A DNA stretch of 41,462 nucleotides, from contig LRSL01000077.1 in NCBI GenBank assembly GCA_001563335.1, positions 1 through 41,462 on the forward strand. Direction: 5' to 3'. The notes below the pieces were generated by a model. That model saw only the letters and a list, made by a program, of their open reading frames with translations. It searched no databases and was not told the DNA's origin. Positions 8,487 to 16,929 of the stretch are shown piece after piece. How positions within the stretch are numbered: the first letter of the stretch is position 1; every line of letters begins with the position of its first letter. This stretch comes from Candidatus Thorarchaeota archaeon SMTZ1-45 (GTDB lineage Archaea > Asgardarchaeota > Thorarchaeia > Thorarchaeales > Thorarchaeaceae). Position numbers and translations under genes: made by a program.

Positions 8487-11400
8487 ATGGCTCTTTGTTC
8501 ACTCTCATATTCTAAAGGGGTAATTATAGTAATTCTGATAGTTCTACTAGTTGGTTCTAGCAGAGATGATCAGCATTTTCAGCTCAACACGCCATCAATC
8601 GCTAAGCACTATTCCATAAGTGACTATGCAACAAGAAGCCCTATCAATGTCACAGGGGATGCGGCTTTGGATTCACTTGGTTTGCCAGGTAGTGGTAATC
8701 AGAGTCAACCATACTTGATTCAAGGTTTTAACTTCACTGACTATCCTGAGGATTCTGCTATTGCTCTGTATGACACGACACGATATGTGACCATAAGGGA
8801 CTGCCACTTTGGAGGATCATTTAAAGTATCTATTACACTCTCAGCGGCTCATAATGTGCTCGTCTTCAATAATTCATTTCAAGCACATTGGCGATCCATT
8901 TATTCTGTGGGTTGCTCAAATCTAGGAGTGATCAACAATACGTTTTCCTATCCTGTCGCTTTGTACTCGAGTCCTGGTTGCCTTTTCACTAACAACATTC
9001 TCAATCCTGTAAGAGTGTATGAAGGCCATTATATCAAAGATGCAACAAACTCTATCATTGTCAACAATACCTGTGTATCAGGTGGTATATATGTTGAAAC
9101 CGGCACAAATGTAACATTCTCTAACAATACTGTTGGAGGGAAACCAATAGGCCATTTTGAGGGGCTTCAGGACAATATAATCAACGGAGCAGATTATGGA
9201 CAAATTGGAATTAATCAGTGTAGAAATGTGACAGTTAAAGGTGGGACCTTCAACAATAATGACGTAGCTATCTGGGTTGTTGATAGTACAAACTGTACAG
9301 TCCAGGATGTTAATACCTATAACTGCTGGAGTTCTGTAGGATTCAGTCGATGCAACCAGTCATTTGTATTCAATGCGACAGGTGGTTTTCTGTCATCGAT
9401 TTATGGAGTTTCGATTTCCGACTCCCAAAATATCATTGCAAGGGATTGTGAATTCACAGCATGTGGTTACTATGGAGTATCAACATGGAATTCAGAAAGA
9501 GTGACAATTATTGATAATATGTTACAGAATGGAGGATGGGGCATTTATGTGTATGAGTCATCTCAATTAGAGGTGGCCAACAACCAAATAATTTCAAACA
9601 ATATGGGACTTGAGGTGTCTATAAGTCAAGACATTCAAGTGATTGGAAATGCTATTCTTGATTCTCAAGAGTATGGGATCTTACTAAATCAAATCACAAC
9701 CGACTCAGTTCGTCTGTCTAACAATAATGTGACTGGAGGAACAATTGGAATCGAGGTCGAGAACTCAAGTGATGGCCCACTCATTGAGAACAACACAATC
9801 AACAGTGGACAAAATTATGGTATCAATCTCGAGCTGTCAACCAACGTCACAGTTCGGTTAAATAATTTTTCAAATTGTGGACTTGGCATAAATGGCTTGA
9901 TGTATACATCCCAGTTTGTTCACGGCGATATTCAACTATGGAAACATCAGATTAATGGAAACACCGTGAACACCCACCCACTTGTTTATCTGAGGGAGGC
10001 TAGTGATCAAGCAGTGGACCCATCTGCTGGACAAGTCTGGCTCATAGACTGCGACACAATAAGTGTTCTTAGTCTGAACGTTTCGAATTCAGGAGTCGGT
10101 TGTGGAATAGCACACAGCAGTAATATCCATGTGTCTGGACTCATATCCGACTTCAACATATGGGGTATATTTCTTACCTCTACTTATTCCTGCACTGTAG
10201 AGTTCAGTAGATGTAGCTTCAATGTAGAAGGCATCTATGGGCAGGTTTCAACAAATCTTCGTATTCATAATAATACATGCAAGTACAATGATGAGAATAT
10301 GGTCGTCTTGGGGGGTCCTGGGCTCACTGTGACATCGAATGAATGTGGTCACAACACGGGTGTGGGAGTTCTAGGGAGTTACGGATCCATTGGAATACAG
10401 GGTTGCAGCCACGCAGATATTTCTAACAACACATGTTATGATGCTTGGAGTGGGATATATGTTTCAGGGTTTAATCAGGAAAATGTGAGTATTTCTGGAA
10501 ATAACTGCTATCAGACAGGTGCAGGCATATGGACATCCTCACTATCAAACAGCTCTGTTGTGGATAACTTCTGTCATGATAGTGGGGAGGGTGTTGGCGT
10601 TTGGCTCTGTTACAACATCACACTTCTATCAAATGTCTTCTCGGAAATAGTTGACACAAATGTCCATGTGTATCATGGATCAGACAATACACTTGACAGT
10701 AACCACTTTGGAGGATGTACTTATGCTACAGTATTCTTTGAAGCTTCACCTGATGGTGCTATAAGAAACAATAACCTTACTGGTGATGCGCCAATCGGTA
10801 TCCAACTCAAGGACTCTCCACGCGCTTCAATCTACAACAACACCGTGGACATTGTAGGGTCTTTAGGGTCAGTAAGTGTCCTTCTTAATGACTCATCAGA
10901 TTGTATTTTACAAGAGAATTTGATATCAGGTGCAATTAATTTCGGGATTCATTCTTTCAACTCAACTAATACAATATGCAGAAACAACACGATAATGAAC
11001 TGTGCGAATGATGGAATTTGGTTCGACTCCTCAGTGGATGGTCAGGCAGACTCTAACTGGATAAGTGATTGCCTTGTTGGGATTCACGATTCATTCTGCA
11101 ATACCTCTATTCATATTACAAACCAGATTAACAATTGCTCTAAGGGTATCTTTCTCCAAGAGTCGCGACAATCACACACAGAGTATAATATCCTGTTTGA
11201 CAACATTGTTGGCATCGAGATCGAATATTCCTACAACATTATCTTGTCCCACAACAATATCAGTTATTCCCAGTCCAATGGCTTTACTCTCAATAATGTG
11301 GATACATGTGCTATGACTGATAATCTCATTCACAACAGTATAGATACTGGCCTTGCTATTTACCAGTCTCAATATGTTACCGTTACAAACGGTACATTCT

Positions 11401-12476
11401 ACTCTAACGGACAGTCAGCATGTGTGTTGATTGAGTTTTCAAACAATTGTGTTCTATCTGACTGTGAAGTAAGGGACAACTCTTACGGTGGTGTGTATCT
11501 GGAGTCATCCACGGACTGCCTCATCATCAACAACGTGATTATGAACAATCTACTCGATGGAATACGGATCATGGGATCTAGCAACCAGAACACGGTTTAT
11601 GGCAACACACTGGCACTCAACATTGGTGGAAATGGAAAGGACTACGGGATAAATAATGCATGGGATGATGGTATGGGAATAGGTAATATTTGGGATGACT
11701 ATTCGGGTACAGGAGTGTACCAAATTCCTGGTTCTGCTGGAAGCATTGACCACTACCCACTCCTCTACGATATCAACAGACCAAGTATTGATAGCCCGGC
11801 CGACATATACTATGATTATGGAGCAACTAACCAAATCATCACATGGTCGTGCAGTGATGACAATCCATCCTTATTCTATGTATTTGTTAATGGCACTCAG
11901 ATTAATCAAGGTGTTTGGGATGGTAGTAACATCTTCTTCAATGTTACAGGACTTACACCAGGTGTATACGACTATACCTTGCTTATCTATGACTTGGGAG
12001 GAAATTATGCATCCGATTCAGTTCTTGTTATTGTAACTGGTCCAGCACTCCCAAGTATAATAGGAGCTCCCATAGAATCGACAACGATTGAAGTCGGAAG
12101 CTCTGAGAGTGTACTTACCTGGAACGTGGTCACTCCGTTCCCGAACAACTATCAGATTCTTGTCAATGGAACTGTTGTGCAGGAAGGAGATTGGGATGGG
12201 TCTGCGATTACGTTTGGATTGGGTCAACTGAGTGTGGGGTTGTATAACATTACATTAGTGGCATATGATGAACTCGGAAACTTCGCAAGTGATTCAGTAT
12301 GGGTACAGGTGAATCCTTCTTCTTTGGATTTGACGCAAATACCAATATCACAGATTGTTGCTATAGCAGCACTTTGTATACTTGGATACTTTGGCTACAG
12401 GATTCTTGCTCATAGCAAGAAACAGAAGTCAGAATCAGATTGGAGAGAGATGTTAGACGACTTCGGACGTTACTAG
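8487..12476 (+). CDS. NosD-like right-handed parallel beta-helix surface protein, membrane-anchored
   Basis: 1329 residues, ATG start with GGAG 11 nt upstream. The N-terminal signal/anchor (GVIIVILIVLLVGSS, about residues 11-25) is followed by roughly 1000 residues of imperfect repeats of about 22-24 residues rich in NN, NNT and SxNxIxxN (for example VVDNFCHDSGEGVGVWLCYN). This is the pattern of periplasmic copper-binding NosD/pectate-lyase-like beta-helices. Two Ig-like modules follow, about residues 1110-1290 (TWSCSDDNPSLFYVFVNGTQ; TWNVVTPFPNNYQILVNGT), related to the module ending the protein at 1-3188. A final transmembrane helix (IVAIAALCILGYFGYRILA) and a charged cytoplasmic tail complete it. 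It is rich in N-glycosylation-type NxS/T sites. It should be displayed on the cell surface; ligand or substrate cannot be told from sequence. It separates etfBA from the hdr operon but faces the opposite way. Confidence 0.88.
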   Translation: MALCSLSYSKGVIIVILIVLLVGSSRDDQHFQLNTPSIAKHYSISDYATRSPINVTGDAALDSLGLPGSGNQSQPYLIQGFNFTDYPEDSAIALYDTTRYVTIRDCHFGGSFKVSITLSAAHNVLVFNNSFQAHWRSIYSVGCSNLGVINNTFSYPVALYSSPGCLFTNNILNPVRVYEGHYIKDATNSIIVNNTCVSGGIYVETGTNVTFSNNTVGGKPIGHFEGLQDNIINGADYGQIGINQCRNVTVKGGTFNNNDVAIWVVDSTNCTVQDVNTYNCWSSVGFSRCNQSFVFNATGGFLSSIYGVSISDSQNIIARDCEFTACGYYGVSTWNSERVTIIDNMLQNGGWGIYVYESSQLEVANNQIISNNMGLEVSISQDIQVIGNAILDSQEYGILLNQITTDSVRLSNNNVTGGTIGIEVENSSDGPLIENNTINSGQNYGINLELSTNVTVRLNNFSNCGLGINGLMYTSQFVHGDIQLWKHQINGNTVNTHPLVYLREASDQAVDPSAGQVWLIDCDTISVLSLNVSNSGVGCGIAHSSNIHVSGLISDFNIWGIFLTSTYSCTVEFSRCSFNVEGIYGQVSTNLRIHNNTCKYNDENMVVLGGPGLTVTSNECGHNTGVGVLGSYGSIGIQGCSHADISNNTCYDAWSGIYVSGFNQENVSISGNNCYQTGAGIWTSSLSNSSVVDNFCHDSGEGVGVWLCYNITLLSNVFSEIVDTNVHVYHGSDNTLDSNHFGGCTYATVFFEASPDGAIRNNNLTGDAPIGIQLKDSPRASIYNNTVDIVGSLGSVSVLLNDSSDCILQENLISGAINFGIHSFNSTNTICRNNTIMNCANDGIWFDSSVDGQADSNWISDCLVGIHDSFCNTSIHITNQINNCSKGIFLQESRQSHTEYNILFDNIVGIEIEYSYNIILSHNNISYSQSNGFTLNNVDTCAMTDNLIHNSIDTGLAIYQSQYVTVTNGTFYSNGQSACVLIEFSNNCVLSDCEVRDNSYGGVYLESSTDCLIINNVIMNNLLDGIRIMGSSNQNTVYGNTLALNIGGNGKDYGINNAWDDGMGIGNIWDDYSGTGVYQIPGSAGSIDHYPLLYDINRPSIDSPADIYYDYGATNQIITWSCSDDNPSLFYVFVNGTQINQGVWDGSNIFFNVTGLTPGVYDYTLLIYDLGGNYASDSVLVIVTGPALPSIIGAPIESTTIEVGSSESVLTWNVVTPFPNNYQILVNGTVVQEGDWDGSAITFGLGQLSVGLYNITLVAYDELGNFASDSVWVQVNPSSLDLTQIPISQIVAIAALCILGYFGYRILAHSKKQKSESDWREMLDDFGRY

Positions 12477-12570
12477 AGTGTGGTTTTATCATAGTAGGAA
12501 GTAGTTTAATCCACATAGCGGGAGTGAAGTGATTTCACCTTAAGCAGTGATTGAAACTTACATGAGCTGT

Positions 12571-13440
12571 TTATTTGTGTACTAAATGTTGTAGGATAGG
12601 TATTGCAGAAACCCTGTTCATCTCAAGCCCCACCTCACTCTCATCAAGACCCATTGCAAGGCCGAGTATCTGCGGATAGAGAAGGACTGGGAGGTTATAC
12701 TCCTCACCATAAGACTCCTTCAGACCCAGCTGTTGCAGGTCAAGTTGATTGCAACAAGCAGGACAAACGACAGTAATAAAAACCGCTCCTGCTTCCTTCA
12801 TTGATTTGAGCTTGTCCCGAGCGAGTCTTATGGCTAGATCCTCATCTACAGGGAGCACAGTGGCACCACAACACTGTTTCCACAAGGGATACTCGATGAC
12901 CTGCGCGCCAGTGACTCTCATAAGTTCATCCAGAATAATTGGAGTGATTTCAGTAACATCTGTAGGTCGAAGAACATGACATCCATAGTGAATCGCTATA
13001 CCAACACCATCAAGGGGTCTTGTAATCTTCTTTCTTATGGAGTCAATACCAACATCTGCATGGAGGACCTCTATGAAATGACGTGGTCTGCTTATGCCCT
13101 TAAACTCAAAACCCTCTTGTTTCAATTCATCGTTGACCTTTTCTCTGGTTTTTGTATCATGCCTTAGAAGATGATATACATCTTTTAGACTACCAAAGCA
13201 ACCATTACAAGGAGTGACGACATCGTGTCCAATTCTGTCAGCTATCGCAAGGGTACGAGCGTTCACTTTCAACCAACCTAAATAGTCCATTGCTCTCAGA
13301 TTTGGACTGCCACAACATGCCACATCTTCTAAGTATTCTAGTTCCAGTTCCAAGATTTCTGCGACACGACACATGGACGCTTCATAGTTGGGATAGTTCG
13401 CAGGCACGCTGCAACCCATATAGAGGCTATATTTGGGCAT
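12571..13440 (-). CDS. hdrB: Heterodisulfide reductase subunit B (CCG-domain protein), copy 1
   Basis: 289 residues from ATG 13440, one base past the hdrC1 stop (TGA-C-ATG); an upstream frame to 13482 only overlaps hdrC1. It begins PKYSLYMGCSVPANYPNYE, the normal HdrB start. Two CCG domains are complete: C9, VACCGSP and PCNGCFG in the first; YGCHVLRP, QCCGAT and VCPACCNQ in the second. In methanogen HdrB these cysteines hold two noncubane [4Fe-4S] clusters that cleave a disulfide; the physiological disulfide here is unknown. It is the last gene of the hdr operon, with its partner HdrC1 just upstream. Confidence 0.93.
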   Translation of the reverse strand: MPKYSLYMGCSVPANYPNYEASMCRVAEILELELEYLEDVACCGSPNLRAMDYLGWLKVNARTLAIADRIGHDVVTPCNGCFGSLKDVYHLLRHDTKTREKVNDELKQEGFEFKGISRPRHFIEVLHADVGIDSIRKKITRPLDGVGIAIHYGCHVLRPTDVTEITPIILDELMRVTGAQVIEYPLWKQCCGATVLPVDEDLAIRLARDKLKSMKEAGAVFITVVCPACCNQLDLQQLGLKESYGEEYNLPVLLYPQILGLAMGLDESEVGLEMNRVSAIPILQHLVHK

Positions 13441-13441
13441 G

Positions 13442-13984
13442 TCACTTCCCCTCCTTGACAAGTCGACCAGTGCGAGTTTCACTTAGGATTTTTTTCACAG
13501 GATCCGTTGAGAGACCTGGCACCTCCGGTTCGAGATCCAAGTCTTCCCGCTCCCAATCAGCAGTGACTGTATATAGCTGACCCTTCTCAATGAGCTCCTT
13601 TCCAAGTGCGATGATACTACTTGGAACACTTCCCTCTTCAGCTGCAAGGTTCTTGCAGTCAAAGAAGATGTCTGTAACGCGTACAAGTTGAGGACATCGT
13701 TCCTGACACTCAAAGCATGTCAAACAGAGCCAGATTTCCTTCGAGGAGAGCACCTTTTCCCTCATCCCAAGGAGAATCATCCGAATCAACTGATGCGGTT
13801 TGATGTCCCAGACATTTGCAATTGGACATGCAGCTGTACAGGTTGAGCAAGCAAAACATGCAGATAGATCTTCGGCATTTGGCATGCTTTGTATCTCTCT
13901 TCTAAAACCTAGGTCAAGCTGTGACATGTCAATTGGGTCAATAAGAACTTCTGGAGGGGTTATCTTGTTTCGAGTTTCAGTCAG
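13442..13984 (-). CDS. hdrC: Heterodisulfide reductase subunit C, copy 1 (likely CTG start)
   Basis: The first ATG in frame is 13927, but coding sequence clearly extends upstream (NKITPPEVLIDPIDMSQLD). A GGAGGTG lies 7 nt before a CTG at 13984-13982 that overlaps the hdrA1 stop as CTGA. I therefore place the start at CTG 13984, giving 180 residues. The two ferredoxin motifs CFACSTCTAACP and CLTCFECQERCP bind [4Fe-4S] clusters that relay electrons from HdrA to HdrB. No membrane helix is present, so this is the soluble (HdrABC) type. The C-terminal 60 residues are charged and poorly conserved. Confidence 0.9.
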   Translation of the reverse strand: MTETRNKITPPEVLIDPIDMSQLDLGFRREIQSMPNAEDLSACFACSTCTAACPIANVWDIKPHQLIRMILLGMREKVLSSKEIWLCLTCFECQERCPQLVRVTDIFFDCKNLAAEEGSVPSSIIALGKELIEKGQLYTVTADWEREDLDLEPEVPGLSTDPVKKILSETRTGRLVKEGK

Positions 13985-16014
13985 GTTGATGCACCTCCAG
14001 ATGTCTTTTCTGCCTGCTCACGTTTTTTGTGAGCTGAAATGAGACCGAGAATCTCAGCCTCTATCTGTTCGGTCGTGAAATGCCTTCGCGAGATGGCTCC
14101 CGTGGGACACACAACCTGACACTTTCCACAGCCTGTACAGAGGATTGAACTGATTTCTGCCAGTTCTTTTTCGTCATCTGTGACAGTCATAGATATTGCA
14201 GTGAATGGACAGACCTTCTCGCAGAGACCGCACCCTATGCAGAGGGCATCATCAACAACCGCCTTGTCCATCTGCACTCGGACCCTGCCCTTGAGCACAT
14301 GTGACGCGGCTGCACTTGCTGCAGCTTTTCCGTCAGCGACGCTAGCAGGGATATCCTTAGGGCTCTGACAGGCTCCAGCGATGAACACACCTCTTGATTT
14401 TGTGTTCACCGGTTCGAGTTTTGGATGGAGCTCCTTCATGAAGCCCCCTTCACTTCGATCCACACCAATCATATGTGCAAGATGAGCTGCTCCCGGCGAT
14501 GGGTCTATAGCCATGGTCAGGACTACCATGTCAAAGTTGAGACGTAGTAGACTACCTGTCCCTTGATCGAAGACGGTGAAAGAGATACTTCCATCCTTTT
14601 CTTCAGTCATGTCACTCGGGAACCCTCGCACGAATCGTACTCCACTCTCACGCACTCGTCTGTAGAACTGTTCATACTCTTTACCTCCAGCCCTGAGCTC
14701 ATGATAGATAATCCATTGTTCAATGTCATCAGGATACAATCTTTGAGTCATCTCTGCATGTCTGAGTGTGTACATGCATCCAAAGTTGCAACACCAGGGG
14801 CGACGATTCTCATCTCTTGAACCTGCACAGTTGATATACGCTATGCGTTTGGGAGGCTGCTCAAACTTCGGTGGGATGAGTATCTTACCCTCAGTTGGTC
14901 CCACCAGACTTAGTAAGCGACCATACTGACCTGCGGTTACCACACGGTCAAATTTGCCTCCCCCATATTCAGGCAGTTCCTTGATGTCCATCTCTATGAA
15001 TCCTGTTGCAGCAACGATTGCACCAACAGTGATCTCAATCTCTTCCTCTTCAACATCATATGAGATGGCATCACTGGGACACTTCTCGGAACAGATAGTG
15101 CAACCATCGGTCCAGTGAGTGCATGATTCCCTGTCAAGGAAGAACACTCCTGGAACCGCTTGTGGAAAGGGTTTGTAAATCGCCTTTCTCTCCTCAAGTC
15201 CGAGATTCCACTCATCAGGGCCTTTTGCAGGACAGTTTCGTTCACAAGCTCCACAGTTGATACATTTCTCTATGTCAACATATCGAGGGTATTTCTTCAC
15301 GCGTACCCTGAAGTTACCATAGTCCCGTTCAACCTCAATGACCTCTGAATAGCTGAGAAGCTCAATATTCTTGTGACGTTCAACTGCAGATAGTTTGGGA
15401 GAGAGAATACACATCGAGCAGTCAAGTGTAGGGAAGGTCTTTTCCAGACGGGCCATATAACCTCCGATTGACGTGTACTTCTCTACGAGGTATACCTTGA
15501 TGTCCTTGTCAGCAAGGTCAAGCGCAGATTGTATTCCGGCTATGCCAGCACCTATCACGAGAACACTCTTTTCCACCGGATATTCCTCAAATCCAATGTC
15601 TTCCAGCTTCTTTGCCCGTTCAATCGCAGCCACGACAAGGTCGTAGGCAACTTTGTATGCCTCTTCTGGGTTGTCGTCATGGATCCACGTGTCATGTTCT
15701 CGAAGGTTTGCCTGAGCCAAACGGAAGGGATTGAGACCATTCTCTTCAAGAATCTCTCTGAATAACTGTTCATGGAGCTTTGGCGTGCAAGCGCCAATAA
15801 CAACACCGGTGAGATTGTGATCTTTGATCTGCTTGGCTATTGTGTCCTGTCCATCTTTTGAGCAGGTGAACATGTTGGATGTAGTGAACACAACACCTGG
15901 ATAGTCCTTAAACTCCCGGGCAAGCTTCCTGACATTGATTACACCACCAATGTTAGTCCCGCAGCTACAGATGAAGACTCCAATACGATCTTCCGTGTCC
16001 TTCTTTTTTGTCAA
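13981..16014 (-). CDS. hdrA: Heterodisulfide reductase subunit A, full-length copy 1
   Basis: 677 residues, TTG start directly after the upstream stop, preceded by GGAGGTG. This is the full HdrA architecture. The N-terminal cluster domain (CSCGTNIGG 17-24, C51, C76) is followed by the FAD Rossmann motif GAGIAG 155-160. Cys 199/202 follow in FPTLDCSMC, where some methanogens carry selenocysteine and here it is Cys. An inserted ferredoxin has CINCGACERNCP at 251-262 and a second cluster of spaced Cys 298-312. The C-terminal double ferredoxin has CIGCGLCEKVCP 592-603 and CTGCGKCQVVCP 626-637. HdrA is the flavin site where electrons bifurcate between ferredoxin and the HdrBC disulfide site. It is cotranscribed with HdrC1 and HdrB1 (4-nt overlap). 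Confidence 0.94.
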   Translation of the reverse strand: MTKKKDTEDRIGVFICSCGTNIGGVINVRKLAREFKDYPGVVFTTSNMFTCSKDGQDTIAKQIKDHNLTGVVIGACTPKLHEQLFREILEENGLNPFRLAQANLREHDTWIHDDNPEEAYKVAYDLVVAAIERAKKLEDIGFEEYPVEKSVLVIGAGIAGIQSALDLADKDIKVYLVEKYTSIGGYMARLEKTFPTLDCSMCILSPKLSAVERHKNIELLSYSEVIEVERDYGNFRVRVKKYPRYVDIEKCINCGACERNCPAKGPDEWNLGLEERKAIYKPFPQAVPGVFFLDRESCTHWTDGCTICSEKCPSDAISYDVEEEEIEITVGAIVAATGFIEMDIKELPEYGGGKFDRVVTAGQYGRLLSLVGPTEGKILIPPKFEQPPKRIAYINCAGSRDENRRPWCCNFGCMYTLRHAEMTQRLYPDDIEQWIIYHELRAGGKEYEQFYRRVRESGVRFVRGFPSDMTEEKDGSISFTVFDQGTGSLLRLNFDMVVLTMAIDPSPGAAHLAHMIGVDRSEGGFMKELHPKLEPVNTKSRGVFIAGACQSPKDIPASVADGKAAASAAASHVLKGRVRVQMDKAVVDDALCIGCGLCEKVCPFTAISMTVTDDEKELAEISSILCTGCGKCQVVCPTGAISRRHFTTEQIEAEILGLISAHKKREQAEKTSGGAST

Positions 16015-16929
16015 TTAGGATTGCACCTCCAGTTTCCCCCGCACAGGGCTGGGTCCCAGATTCTTGATTCTCTCAACAAACTCTGTCACTATTTCAGCGA
16101 ACCTAATACCCATGGCCGCTGAGGCGAAGTCAATGTACAGTCTGCCGCCCAGACCAATCTCCTCAAAAATACTCTGCCAGAATTTGACGAAGTCAGCCTG
16201 CATGAAGTTACCAGCCAATGGGTCATCACCACCATAGTGACATTCTGAGAGAAGGCATCCAGTCACTAGAACCCCGTCGACTCCGTTCTCCAATGCGGTC
16301 ATTATCTGAATGGGTTCCACCGCTCCACTACAAGGCACTCTTACTGTTCGAATATTTGTGGGATAGTGTAGATGCATCAGCCCTGCTAAGTCAGCTGCTG
16401 CATGAGAGCACTCCCAACACACAAAGCAGATTATGAATGGCTCCCAATCATGAATCTCTACGACTGGGGGTGGTTCTACTTCGCCAATGACGCTCACTAG
16501 ATCATATGTCTTCTCCAGTGAGAGACAGTCTTCTTTGCAGGCTTCAACGCACTTGTTACAGGCAATACACTTCTGAGCTGACCAAGAGATAGAACCATAA
16601 CCAGGAAGTCCTTCAGGAACAGAGATGGTCTGAACCTCGCCATTCTGTTTCAGTACTTGCAACAATGAAACCAATGACTCACGATTCTTTGACCTAAAGC
16701 CTTCTTCGGGTATCACTGCGTTAATATACTCTGGAAGTCTAAGTGAAGGTTCCAGCTCGAGAGCCTCAACTTCGCATGCCTCAATGCACTTCTTGCAAGC
16801 ACTACATGAGGGCGGTATATAGCTGATAGTGCCAAATCCCTCAACCTTTTCCGGGACTTCCAAGATTCGAGTGGGTGTCTTCACTGCAATGTTTCGTATC
16901 TTCTGAATGAGCCGTTCTCGCTTATCCAC
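16015..16929 (-). CDS. MvhD-like iron-sulfur protein with two N-terminal ferredoxin-type clusters
   Basis: 304 residues. Two [4Fe-4S] motifs (Cys 42/45/48/52 and 121/124/127/131) precede a C-terminal MvhD domain (PF02662) of about 140 residues with Cys 168/171/174, Cys 200 (VPCSGAV), Cys 225 and Cys 230 (TGCLLSECHYG). MvhD is the [2Fe-2S] adaptor that passes electrons from a hydrogenase or formate dehydrogenase to HdrA. The two extra clusters are not in methanogen MvhD and suggest another upstream donor, such as ferredoxin. It overlaps the 654-residue gene before it by 8 nt and abuts hdrA1 after it. No hydrogenase gene is adjacent. Confidence 0.85.
   Translation of the reverse strand: MDKRERLIQKIRNIAVKTPTRILEVPEKVEGFGTISYIPPSCSACKKCIEACEVEALELEPSLRLPEYINAVIPEEGFRSKNRESLVSLLQVLKQNGEVQTISVPEGLPGYGSISWSAQKCIACNKCVEACKEDCLSLEKTYDLVSVIGEVEPPPVVEIHDWEPFIICFVCWECSHAAADLAGLMHLHYPTNIRTVRVPCSGAVEPIQIMTALENGVDGVLVTGCLLSECHYGGDDPLAGNFMQADFVKFWQSIFEEIGLGGRLYIDFASAAMGIRFAEIVTEFVERIKNLGPSPVRGKLEVQS

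Noticed and set aside
8487..12476. Beta-helix protein as a nitrous-oxide-reductase maturation NosD
   Set aside because: Only the generic right-handed beta-helix repeat is shared; no nosZ, nosF or nosY genes are nearby.
13981..16014. Selenocysteine in HdrA1
   Set aside because: The position that is Sec in some methanogens is encoded by a Cys codon here, and no in-frame TGA is present.
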